A DNA stretch of 37,949 nt from Alistipes sp. UBA934. GTDB lineage: Bacteria > Bacteroidota > Bacteroidia > Bacteroidales > Rikenellaceae. Shown piece by piece: positions 1-7,215 of the stretch (its first letter is position 1; each line of letters begins with the position of its first letter). Under the pieces are notes generated by a model. It made no database searches and was not told the origin of the DNA. It worked only from the letters and a program-made list of their open reading frames with translations. Where the stretch lies: contig DBDK01000007.1 in NCBI GenBank assembly GCA_002293535.1, forward strand, positions 1 through 37,949, written 5' to 3'. A program made the position numbers and the translations under genes.

Positions 1-2
1 TG

Positions 3-24
3 GAGCGGAAAACGAGACTCGAAC
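3..24. repeat. distal att repeat (copy of tRNA-Gly 3' end)
   Basis: These 22 bases are identical to 6073-6094, which form the acceptor and part of the T-arm of tRNA-Gly. Identity stops at base 25 (g here, t at 6095) and at base 2. The rest of the tRNA is missing, so this is a duplicated attachment core and not a tRNA gene. Confidence 0.75.
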
Positions 25-286
25 GATGAGTCTTATTTTACTGATAATCAGCCTATTGACTTGCAGAGTTGCAAATAGCAACGATTTGGCAACAATCTCC
101 TCCTCGACCTTTTTGGGCTACTTTCCGATACAAATATACTGATTTATGGTGATCTACAAAAGATTTATGGCGTTTTTCGATGCTTTCATAGTGAAGAACA
201 GTGGGGTTGTGCGGTAATTTGTCCTTGTTCCGACTTCTTCGGCCCGGATAATAGCAGTCATATTAAACTCTCGGGCGGGTTTGGAA
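25..286. other. gene-free left end of the island
   Basis: I see no credible coding region here. Apart from the TGATAATCAG repeat it holds a small perfect inverted repeat, GTTGC-AAATA-GCAAC at 68-82, with a further GGCAAC at 88-93. It may contain recombinase binding sites or the transcription end of the leftward operon, but there is no clear T-run terminator. Confidence 0.4.
42..51 (+). repeat. subterminal repeat TGATAATCAG (left)
   Basis: This decamer lies 17 bases inside the left att repeat. The same decamer in the same orientation lies 15 bases inside the right att repeat (6048-6057), and a near-inverted copy is at 5981-5990. The spacing suggests integrase arm or excision-factor sites. That role is inferred from position only. 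Confidence 0.4.
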
Positions 287-1123
287 TTAAAACAATGACA
301 TTTGCGGGTCTGGAGTTTCTTTCAGAGGATAGAATGCACCAATGATTATAAATGGATTAGGAGCTATTTTGTGGAATCTTCGTGTCGTCCCAAGAAAGAA
401 ATGCAAGTCACATCTATTCACCATGTGGTCAAAATATTTCTCCCTAACCTTTTGGCAAGCTATCTTTTCATCTCCTTTAGCGGCTTTCAAGCAATTCCAG
501 TATAGCTGTCCTAATTCCCAGTCTTCAATCATTAGTGTTCGTTCAATACCATTCCCAGTTGTAAAAACATAGGAGAATTTGTATGGCAATTTTTTGACTA
601 CTTGGAAAGATCGTTTAGCGATATCTCCTTCAAACAAACTTGGTTGCAGCTGATTCGCCATAACCACAGCCAATTTTTGAGGTTTCCATTCACTGTCATC
701 TTTCTCCCAAATAAAATTGATGATACGACTTGGCTTTAGAACCGCAAGAGACGTCCCAATATCGTCGTTTTTTGCATCCTGAATAAGTTTCGTCATGTCT
801 GTGTGGACGTTTTGGAGTACAATCCTTTTCCGGAGAGCCCAATTCCGCTCCGTACCAATGATTTCACCTAAACAAATGGGGTTATCTCTATCGGTTGGGC
901 GGTAACTTTCAGGCCGAAAATCAGAATCATTCTTGGTAATATCAATCTCGATCCACTGCCATTTATGATATTGATCCTGATTATCTAACTTACGGAAAGG
1001 AACGGGATAAATTCGAATCCATGAGCCATCCTCAAGAAAACCGGCAGTGCAAACAAGTTCGTCGTATTTTGCCGAAAGAGTCGGGTATGTTTTGACTACT
1101 ACAAGGATTCGAGTCAGGGCCAT
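287..1123 (-). CDS. unrecognised conserved-looking protein paired with DUF488; C-terminal QMSLF
   Basis: This is a 278-residue soluble protein with no signal peptide or membrane segment. I cannot assign it to a named family. The N-terminal third (KTYPTLSAKYDELVCTAG, then GSWIRIYPVPFRKL) and the C-terminal third (DLHFFLGTTRRFH, PNPFIIIGAFYP) look like conserved blocks. The last five residues, QMSLF at 274-278, match the bacterial sliding-clamp-binding consensus QL(S/D)LF and would be exposed at the tail. The gene starts 6 bases after the DUF488 gene stops, so the two are almost certainly co-transcribed and probably work together. A defence or DNA-processing role is an inference from the island setting and the tail motif. 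Confidence 0.75.
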   Translation of the reverse strand: MALTRILVVVKTYPTLSAKYDELVCTAGFLEDGSWIRIYPVPFRKLDNQDQYHKWQWIEIDITKNDSDFRPESYRPTDRDNPICLGEIIGTERNWALRKRIVLQNVHTDMTKLIQDAKNDDIGTSLAVLKPSRIINFIWEKDDSEWKPQKLAVVMANQLQPSLFEGDIAKRSFQVVKKLPYKFSYVFTTGNGIERTLMIEDWELGQLYWNCLKAAKGDEKIACQKVREKYFDHMVNRCDLHFFLGTTRRFHKIAPNPFIIIGAFYPLKETPDPQMSLF

Positions 1124-1129
1124 AGAGGA

Positions 1130-2029
1130 TTACAGATTTTTGAGATCGTATTCTTTGTTCGGTAGCGACATCAATTTTTTAGCGACCCTTCCTCTATGGC
1201 ACTGGACAGGCTCTTTTTCGAAACAAGTCAGCGCAACCCGCCCCTTCTCCGCAATCTTACTCAGAATAATACTAAGGTACGACACATTTATTATAAGCGT
1301 GGTTTGCTCATATCTGGCAAACAGCATATCATAGTCTTGTTGAGACATGAGGGTTTGCCGCTCTGCCGACTCTATGCCCAATTCGGGAATATGTATATAC
1401 TCTATACCAACTCCTGTGCAAGCCTGTTGCAGTTGGCTTTTCGAGAATCCATATTTTTGACTGTATGCGTTCTTGCGCACATCACACAATACCCGCACGT
1501 CATTTATTATCAGCTTGTTGATGTAAGCCTCTAAAGACAAGCCCTCGTAACCGATTGTAAATAACACAGGCTCCGTGAATGTGCGAACCTGTGCGGCTAC
1601 CTTATCCTGTTCCTCCTGCGTTAAAATTTGCGATGCTATTGCGCTTTTAGTGGCGTAGAACGGATAATTAACGTAAGTATATCGTATCAGATCGTTCTGC
1701 GACATCTCGCCAAATTCGGACTTTATGGAAGAAAGTATCAGCCTGTCAAAAAGATTCAACTCAGCCGAATAATCTTTGTGCTCTTTCAGTACAATGTATC
1801 GTCCTGTCTCGGTATCCGAAACCTCCAAATAACCATATTTCCCCATCGTGGCAATATCCTGATTGGCTTGAAAAGAAAAGCATCCATACTTATATGGGAC
1901 GAAATCGAATGCCTTGGTCTCTTGTTTACGGGTAAACAGGAACAGGTATTTTTGGAGGCTCTTAGCAGTCAGTTGGCCGCCAAAAGTCTCTAACAGAGCC
2001 AGTAATATTTTCCTGCGATAGTACAACAT
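1130..2029 (-). CDS. DUF488 family protein with N-terminal Panacea/SocA-like domain
   Basis: This 299-residue protein has two parts. Residues 1-145 (LLETFGGQLTAKSLQKYLFLFTR, FVPYKYGCFSF) resemble the small helical Panacea/SocA-like domains found in antitoxin-type proteins. Residues 155-290 are a DUF488 domain: FTIGYEGLSLEAYINKL, then LCDVR at 181-185 and CFEKEPVQCHR at 269-279, the paired Cys/His motif of that family. The biochemical activity of DUF488 is not established. It is the first gene of a two-gene unit with the unknown 278-residue protein. A TATCTTTG -7 box lies 5 bases before this ATG, so the leader would be very short or translation may begin slightly downstream. Confidence 0.8.
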   Translation of the reverse strand: MLYYRRKILLALLETFGGQLTAKSLQKYLFLFTRKQETKAFDFVPYKYGCFSFQANQDIATMGKYGYLEVSDTETGRYIVLKEHKDYSAELNLFDRLILSSIKSEFGEMSQNDLIRYTYVNYPFYATKSAIASQILTQEEQDKVAAQVRTFTEPVLFTIGYEGLSLEAYINKLIINDVRVLCDVRKNAYSQKYGFSKSQLQQACTGVGIEYIHIPELGIESAERQTLMSQQDYDMLFARYEQTTLIINVSYLSIILSKIAEKGRVALTCFEKEPVQCHRGRVAKKLMSLPNKEYDLKNL

Positions 2030-2033
2030 GGTA

Positions 2034-2041
2034 CAAAGATA
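2034..2041 (-). promoter_or_regulatory. -7 box TATCTTTG for the DUF488 unit
   Basis: Read on the minus strand this is a perfect match to the Bacteroidetes TAnnTTTG -7 consensus. The same octamer lies upstream of the DUF262 gene. No TTTG at the expected -33 spacing is seen. Confidence 0.45.
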
Positions 2042-2254
2042 ACAGATTTCTTCTTATCCATATGAATTGTTTTCATACAAACAACTATTCTGGTAAATAT
2101 GAGTAGCGAAACTGTATATAGCATGTGGCTCTCTTTCTTCAAAATAAAACCTATCCAAATCGTGTGTTCCCTTCATTGAGACATGATTCTTTCTAGGAAG
2201 AAGTAAATCGCAGAATACTAACTGGATAAATACTACGATGTAGCTAGTTGAAGA

Positions 2255-2896
2255 TTAAACTAACGATAACTTCACATTCGCATACTGCTGAATTTCACGA
2301 ACAAATCCATCAATAACAGATAAGTGTTTCTGCACATCTTTATGGGTCAAGGCGGGTGTCGAATCTTGATGAATTATGTTGTTCCGAATACCTGTTAAAG
2401 AATTAAAATGAGAGAAAAAATCAGTAATGTGAGGGGTATTTAACATAGAGCCAAATCCAAAATTAGATAATAGGCGTTCTATTTCTTTTTGGCCATGCTT
2501 GCCCATTTTCAAACTGGAATTAATATGCTCTCTATAGTTTTCAAGCGTTGAGCTTTCATTGTTAGAGAATAAAACTACTAATTTTTTTATATGAGGACGT
2601 CGTTTATCTTTATTCGTCCTTATATCATCTAACCTATTGATAATATTATCCGTTATATGCTCAAAAAGATCTCTGCACACTGTCTTGTTAGTAGTCCTCT
2701 GAATCAACTCATAGGCGTATTCCTCTAAAAAATTCTCAATAAACGACTCGAATTTACTACATAATAAAACAGTTGCTGCTTTATTAAAAGCCCTATATTT
2801 GAGACTGTTTTTTTGATTTCGCCTAGAATAATCTATCAAGAGCTGAATCTCTTTGATGGCCTCATAAAAATCATCTGTTGCGGAAAGGTTAGCCAT
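2255..2896 (-). CDS. HEPN-domain protein (MAE_28990/MAE_18760-like, putative RNase)
   Basis: This 213-residue, mainly helical protein carries the HEPN signature Rx4-6H as RNNIIH (Arg171 to His176) near the C-terminus. The N-terminal half contains the KFESFIENFLEEYAYEL helix typical of the MAE_28990/RiboL-PSP HEPN group. HEPN proteins of this type are predicted ribonucleases and often act as toxins or abortive-infection effectors. The start overlaps the end of the DUF262 gene by 8 bases, so the two are translationally coupled. DUF262 next to a HEPN protein is a recurrent defence-type pairing. About 225 bases without a gene separate it from the DUF488 unit downstream. Confidence 0.8.
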   Translation of the reverse strand: MANLSATDDFYEAIKEIQLLIDYSRRNQKNSLKYRAFNKAATVLLCSKFESFIENFLEEYAYELIQRTTNKTVCRDLFEHITDNIINRLDDIRTNKDKRRPHIKKLVVLFSNNESSTLENYREHINSSLKMGKHGQKEIERLLSNFGFGSMLNTPHITDFFSHFNSLTGIRNNIIHQDSTPALTHKDVQKHLSVIDGFVREIQQYANVKLSLV

Positions 2897-4019
2897 TAAT
2901 CAATGTATTCAACTCATTATACCACCTTGCTATCCTATAGTTTAGCACTCTTTTGTCAGAAGTACCTATAGTTATACTGTCTTTAAATAATTGATCACTT
3001 TTTGCTAAATCATAGAAATGATTTACTATATCTTCCTTTCTTTCAAGAAGCCTTTCATAAGGGATAAAACTGAACGAAACAAGTAGGGAGTCCATAATAG
3101 CCCTATTTAAGCTACTTTCAAATTCTCCATCTTCATTTATTCTTCTAAACGCTTTTGCTCCAAAAATATCATAAACTTTTTTTATCGCGTCGTTAAAGCA
3201 ACTGCTCATCTGATCAAGATTTTCCTTAGAAGAATGCTGGTTCTGCCGCATAAAGTTGTTAAGGAAATTTTTTATGCGTCCGCGATAATTTGAAACGCCC
3301 TCATCATCTGGACTTCCTCCACCTTTTTCAGGACTCCAATTTTCGCGGAGAGAGAAAAATCTCAGTATAAGTTCACAATCAATCATACGTTTATGAGGTT
3401 CCTTAATATTCATAAGTGCTAACATATATTCATTGTTGCACAAACTTTTCAAAAGTTCGTTAAACGCTCCGCGATATAAACAATTCCTAAGTTCCTGTTC
3501 ATTTAGTTTTACGGAACCCCTATTAAGTCTCATAAATACATCATACTTTATATCTTCATGTGAGTCATGGGAAATCACAATAACACGCAAAAGACCATTT
3601 TTGAGAATCCTTAACGCTTTCGGGGCTAAAGTATGTACGTCGCTTTTATTTAAATCTGATAATAATTCTAATCCAGACAATTTAAAGTCTCTATCGAAAA
3701 ATCTCTTTAACGAATTTAAACGCTGTAAGCCATCGATAACAGTCCAAGTGTCATCCGCTTCCTGGGAAACGTAAATTACGGGAATGGGTACGTTTAATAT
3801 AATGGACTCTATCAACATTGAGGCCTTTTTGTTGTCCCAAATATAATTACGTTGATATTCTGGATTAAGGTTTATGTCCCCATCCTTTATCATGTTCACA
3901 ATGTCCGACACACTTTTGTCATACGCCTGGGTATTTATTTTCCGAATTTCTCGTGGAATTTCTATAGGCGCTTCTTCTTGACTATATTGGTCGTCAAACT
4001 TGATATCATCCTCGGCCAT
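2889..4019 (-). CDS. DUF262 domain protein (ParB/Srx-like fold, GmrSD-type)
   Basis: This 376-residue protein has the DUF262 core near its N-terminus: NPEYQRNYIWD at 52-62 and the DGLQR motif at 96-100, followed by the FMRLNRGSVKLNEQELRN block at roughly 164-182. In GmrSD-type restriction systems the DUF262 domain is linked to nucleotide hydrolysis and DNA cleavage. This protein lacks the C-terminal DUF1524 HNH half of GmrSD and is instead paired with the HEPN protein it overlaps by 8 bases. It probably acts as sensor, regulator or co-effector of that protein. A -7 box (4041-4048) lies 21 bases upstream of the ATG, giving the pair its own promoter. Confidence 0.85.
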   Translation of the reverse strand: MAEDDIKFDDQYSQEEAPIEIPREIRKINTQAYDKSVSDIVNMIKDGDINLNPEYQRNYIWDNKKASMLIESIILNVPIPVIYVSQEADDTWTVIDGLQRLNSLKRFFDRDFKLSGLELLSDLNKSDVHTLAPKALRILKNGLLRVIVISHDSHEDIKYDVFMRLNRGSVKLNEQELRNCLYRGAFNELLKSLCNNEYMLALMNIKEPHKRMIDCELILRFFSLRENWSPEKGGGSPDDEGVSNYRGRIKNFLNNFMRQNQHSSKENLDQMSSCFNDAIKKVYDIFGAKAFRRINEDGEFESSLNRAIMDSLLVSFSFIPYERLLERKEDIVNHFYDLAKSDQLFKDSITIGTSDKRVLNYRIARWYNELNTLING

Positions 4020-4040
4020 AATATGAATGTTTTATTTTCA

Positions 4041-4048
4041 CAAAGATA
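4041..4048 (-). promoter_or_regulatory. -7 box TATCTTTG for the DUF262-HEPN pair
   Basis: Minus-strand TATCTTTG matches TAnnTTTG exactly and sits 21 bases from the DUF262 ATG, a sensible distance. The octamer is identical to the box upstream of the DUF488 unit. Confidence 0.5.
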
Positions 4049-4186
4049 GATGAAATCCATATAATTAAACTAATGACGCATATATTTTCAACCTTCCATC
4101 TCGAAAGTTGTTTTTACATCCATGTGGCACCCCAAACTAAACTTCGACTCACTCAATGCTGCCAACGATTTAATCGTTCACAGTAG

Positions 4187-4534
4187 TTACACCATCGACT
4201 CCCACCAATCCGGCTGTTCTTTCTGGATCTGCTTGAACTCGGAGACCATACCTGCAAGGTCAATATCGAGACCCGCCTTACCCCTGTCAATGTACAGCAT
4301 CCACATCACATCGCGAACTCGCTCAAGCGCCAGCATTTCTTCTGTCTTTTTCTTCCTCCATTTTTGCGCACTAATAAATGGCAGCATCTCTTCTGTCATG
4401 AACACCTGAGTAGAAAATTGCGCTCGTTCGCCATCATAGACGAGTCTCCCCAAGATCGGGAACTTCCCGTCTTTTTTCCTCGGCTCTTTCTTGGCGTAAA
4501 AGTAAACATGCAGCACCGGTAGTATCTTTTCCAT
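4187..4534 (-). CDS. stand-alone arm-type DNA-binding protein (truncated integrase N-terminus or recombination accessory)
   Basis: I chose the ATG at 4534 (115 residues, MEKILPVLHVYFYAKKEPRK) over an upstream in-frame codon. It begins the recognisable domain, and a perfect -7 box (TATTTTTG, 4551-4558) lies 16 bases before it. Residues 5-45 resemble the N-terminal arm-binding domain of Bacteroidetes tyrosine recombinases (short strands, KKDGKFPILGRLVYDG, FSTQVFMTEEM), and the same fold opens the neighbouring integrase. There is no core-binding or catalytic domain. The rest is helical and charged and ends QPDWWESMV. It could be a decayed second integrase or a factor competing for integrase arm sites. 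Its own promoter and intact frame favour a working protein. Confidence 0.6.
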   Translation of the reverse strand: MEKILPVLHVYFYAKKEPRKKDGKFPILGRLVYDGERAQFSTQVFMTEEMLPFISAQKWRKKKTEEMLALERVRDVMWMLYIDRGKAGLDIDLAGMVSEFKQIQKEQPDWWESMV

Positions 4535-4550
4535 AGTCGATTGTTTTGTA

Positions 4551-4558
4551 CAAAAATA
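4551..4558 (-). promoter_or_regulatory. -7 box TATTTTTG for the arm-domain gene
   Basis: Minus-strand TATTTTTG fits TAnnTTTG and lies 16 bases before the preferred ATG at 4534. It helps decide that start. Confidence 0.4.
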
Positions 4559-4623
4559 CGGGACTTTATCGATATTCGCTACGACAAAGCCCCGCCAAAT
4601 TAAGACACATCCTACTAAATTGT

Positions 4624-5829
4624 TCAACTATCGATTTTCGTGGCCAGTTTTTCCATATCGTCCATCAGTTTCTGGTCGACGACCTTCGCATAAACCAGCG
4701 TGGACTTGATGCTGGTGTGCCCAAGAATCTTGGACAGCGTTTCTATCGGCATCCCATTGTTGAGGGCGATGGTCGTGGCGAACGTGTGTCTCGCCGTGTG
4801 AAATGTGATTTGCTTGTGTATCCGACAACAATCTGCGATCTCTTTCAGGTAGCCATTCATGCGCTGGTTGGTGCCCATCGGCAGCAGGAGGTTCTCTCTG
4901 GCTTCAGAAGCATACTTCTCCAGAATGAGTGACGGAACTTTCAGAAGCCTAAGCCGAACAGGAATTCCCGTCTTTTGGCGCCGAAGTATCAGCCATTTAT
5001 TGCCGTCGAACCCGACCTCCAGATTGCTTTTGTTGAGGCCGACCGCATCGACATACGAGAGGCCGGTGTAGCAGCAAAACAAAAAGAGGTCTTTTACCCG
5101 TTCGATCCGCTGTACCGTAAATTTCTTGTTGATGATCCTGTCCAACTCGTCCTGAGTAAGGTAATGCCGCTCGACCCGCTCCAGACGGATCCGGTAGTGT
5201 TTGAATGGGTCGATAGTGATGATACCGTTGAATACGGCCAGCATCACGATACGCCGGAATATCCTCATCAGCTTCTCGACAGAGTTATTGGCCATATTGA
5301 ACTCGTCCCGCAAATAGCGTTCGAAATTCATGATGAATTCCAGATCGATGCTGTCCAACGAAATATCGTCCTTGCGATGCTTCGACAAGAGAAACGAATG
5401 TAGCCGTCTCCGAGTAAGTGTGTACTTGTTGTGGGTGGATCGGGCAACACCTTTGCCTACGATCTTCTCCTGAGTGTTATTGAAGGAGTCGAAATTGGCG
5501 ATCAGTGTCGATGGCTTCGTGTCCGTCCCGAGATAGAGGCTTCTCAGCCGCTTCGCATTAACAGGCTCTCGTCGAAGAATGTGGTGGTAGTTGTATTTCT
5601 CCACCAAGTCAGCCTTGATCACATCCAATACCAGGTTGATTGAGTTTGCCCGAGGAGTCTTGCCGATGACCCGGCTATGAAGTCGGTCCCATTCGTTTGC
5701 GTTAATGTTTTGTGTCGAATTAAAATCGGTCCGCTGGCCGTTGATGGTAATAGAGACTACGATCGGGTGCAGCCCGTCTTTCTTTGGTTGGCTCTTCAAA
5801 TAGAACCTGATGCTAAAACTTGATTTCAT
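4624..5829 (-). CDS. tyrosine recombinase / integrase, IntDOT-like
   Basis: I start at the ATG at 5829 (401 residues); an in-frame GTG at 5856 would add nine residues. Domain order is an arm-binding domain (about 1-100), a SAM-like core-binding domain (105-210), and a catalytic domain (about 225-400). Catalytic positions in this numbering are Lys286 (RRQKTG), His344 and Arg347 (HTARHT), His371 (LGHTS) and the nucleophile Tyr380 (LVYAKV). The first catalytic Arg is replaced by Ser257 (TGLSYVD), as reported for IntDOT of Bacteroides conjugative transposons. The gene lies beside tRNA-Gly, its likely target. It should catalyse insertion and, with a helper, excision of the island. Confidence 0.92.
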   Translation of the reverse strand: MKSSFSIRFYLKSQPKKDGLHPIVVSITINGQRTDFNSTQNINANEWDRLHSRVIGKTPRANSINLVLDVIKADLVEKYNYHHILRREPVNAKRLRSLYLGTDTKPSTLIANFDSFNNTQEKIVGKGVARSTHNKYTLTRRRLHSFLLSKHRKDDISLDSIDLEFIMNFERYLRDEFNMANNSVEKLMRIFRRIVMLAVFNGIITIDPFKHYRIRLERVERHYLTQDELDRIINKKFTVQRIERVKDLFLFCCYTGLSYVDAVGLNKSNLEVGFDGNKWLILRRQKTGIPVRLRLLKVPSLILEKYASEARENLLLPMGTNQRMNGYLKEIADCCRIHKQITFHTARHTFATTIALNNGMPIETLSKILGHTSIKSTLVYAKVVDQKLMDDMEKLATKIDS

Positions 5830-5881
5830 ATCGTAAGAATTTAAGAGTACTCTCACAATATATAAATCCGGTTTTCAGGGC

Positions 5882-5920
5882 AAAATAGACTAAAAATTCG
5901 AGGGCAAAAAAGTCTATTTT
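5882..5920. repeat. inverted repeat upstream of the integrase
   Basis: AAAATAGACT (5882-5891) and AGTCTATTTT (5911-5920) are perfect 10-bp arms separated by 19 bases. GGGCAAAA also occurs twice, just before and within the loop. It lies 53-91 bases before the integrase ATG and could be an operator or an integrase/arm-protein binding site. Confidence 0.4.
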
Positions 5921-5980
5921 TGGTTACCGAACTCTGTCTCAAAGATGTCTCACTTTGGCCACACTCCTCGCTTTCGCCAT

Positions 5981-6057
5981 TGATTATCAGCACTTTACAT
6001 CTGTGGTGGGAAATAAAAAAAGAGTCACGATTGATTTCGTAACTCTTTGATAATCAG
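5981..6057. repeat. right-end copies of TGATAATCAG
   Basis: TGATTATCAG at 5981-5990 and TGATAATCAG at 6048-6057 are near-inverted and direct copies of the decamer at 42-51. The group at both island ends suggests recombinase accessory sites. The 6048 copy overlaps the terminator stem. Confidence 0.35.
6015..6049 (-). terminator. rho-independent terminator after tRNA-Gly
   Basis: On the minus strand AAAGAGT-ACGA pairs with TCGT-ACTCTTT around a short loop with one mismatch, followed by a run of T. It lies about 25 bases beyond the tRNA 3' end, inside the island edge. The element therefore seems to supply a terminator for the tRNA it invaded. Confidence 0.6.
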
Positions 6058-6072
6058 GTGTTTATAAAACCA

Positions 6073-6146
<74 letters not shown>

Positions 6147-6226
6147 GTAAATGGACTGCAAAGATAAATCGAAAAACGGAATTTGCAAAAAAAATCGTTA
6201 ATTTGTATCAGAAAAAAATCGTTAAA

Positions 6227-6808
6227 ATGAACCATCCTCCCTTAGGCCCCACAAATCCCACGATCGAGACCCATCCCTTGGAGCCTTTCCTGCCGCCCAA
6301 TGCCCGGCTTTTGATGTTGGGAACTTTCCCTCCACCCAGGGTTCGTTGGTCGATGGAGTTCTATTATCCTAATTTTCAGAATGATATGTGGCGTATCTTT
6401 GGTCTGGTGTTTTTCGACAATAAGAATCATTTTCTCAAGGATCCCAAACATTTCGATCGCGAGATGCTCGAAGAATTTTTGCGTCAAAAAGGCATTGCTT
6501 TTTCCGATACCGCTTTCAAGGTCAGACGTTTGCGTCAAAATGCGTCCGATCAGTTCCTTGAGATCGTCGAGACGATCGATCTTCCGCATATTCTGTCACA
6601 AATTCCTCATTGTCAGGCTATTTGTACCGCCGGCGAGAAAGCCTCAAAAGTTCTCGCGTCGATTCTCCCGACCCTTCCCGGAAACGAAAACGGAAGTATG
6701 AACATTTGCCACTTTCGGATGCCCTCTTCGTCTCGCGCGTTCCCTAAACCGCTGAAAGAAAAGGCTGAAATCTACGCTTCGATGTTTCGCACCCTCGGTT
6801 ATTTGTAG
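6227..6808 (+). CDS. uracil-DNA glycosylase family protein (mismatch/deoxyinosine glycosylase-like)
   Basis: The protein has 193 residues from the ATG at 6227; an upstream in-frame TTG at 6203 would add eight residues overlapping the promoter and is unlikely. The sequence MLGTFPPPRVRWSMEFYYPN followed by NDMWRIFG matches the motif-1 region of UDG-superfamily enzymes that excise uracil or hypoxanthine. CTAGEKASKVL and the SSSRAF segment fit the C-terminal substrate and DNA-contact motifs. Substrate preference cannot be told from sequence. The end overlaps the convergent osmC gene by 10 bases. A promoter-like TTAATTTG (6198-6205) precedes it. Confidence 0.75.
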   Translation: MNHPPLGPTNPTIETHPLEPFLPPNARLLMLGTFPPPRVRWSMEFYYPNFQNDMWRIFGLVFFDNKNHFLKDPKHFDREMLEEFLRQKGIAFSDTAFKVRRLRQNASDQFLEIVETIDLPHILSQIPHCQAICTAGEKASKVLASILPTLPGNENGSMNICHFRMPSSSRAFPKPLKEKAEIYASMFRTLGYL

Positions 6809-7203
6809 TGATATTCTATCACTTGCTTGATTTCCGGATGTAGCGATTTCGAGACAGGACAGGTCGCCGCCGCTCGCTCCATTACCACGCGCTGCTTCGT
6901 GTCCGCCGCGAACGGTAACCACACGTCTATCCTCACTTCCCCGATTCTTCGCGGGTCGGCCGCCATTACCTTGGTAATGTCCAGTTCCGTTCCGGTCATA
7001 TCGAGCCCCATCCTCTCGGCCGCCATCTCCATCAGCGTCAGCATACAGCTTCCCAGCGCTCCGGCCACCATATCGGTCGGCGAAATAAACTCGCCGCGAC
7101 CGTTATTATCAGTTGGCGCGTCTGTCGTAACCTTTCCTCCTGATTGTAGGTGGGTTATCTCTGTTCGTAACCCGCCCAAATGTTTCGTTTTCAGTGTAGC
7201 CAT
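6799..7203 (-). CDS. OsmC family protein (peroxide-stress thiol reductase)
   Basis: This 134-residue protein shows the OsmC fold: SPTDMVAGALGSCMLTLMEMAA with the first redox Cys in GSCM, and the second in AATCPVSKSLHP. That matches the two-cysteine active site used for organic hydroperoxide reduction in the OsmC/Ohr superfamily. Length is typical. It lies 12 bases after threonine dehydrogenase on the same strand and is probably co-transcribed with it. Its actual substrate is unknown, since many OsmC relatives are not characterised. Confidence 0.9.
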   Translation of the reverse strand: MATLKTKHLGGLRTEITHLQSGGKVTTDAPTDNNGRGEFISPTDMVAGALGSCMLTLMEMAAERMGLDMTGTELDITKVMAADPRRIGEVRIDVWLPFAADTKQRVVMERAAATCPVSKSLHPEIKQVIEYHYK

Positions 7204-7215
7204 ATCCCAAATCTC

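Noticed and set aside
1..30. tRNA-like sequence at the left edge
   Set aside because: Only 22 bases match the 3' end of tRNA-Gly, and the following sequence shows no T-stem or anticodon arm, so it is an att copy and not a gene.
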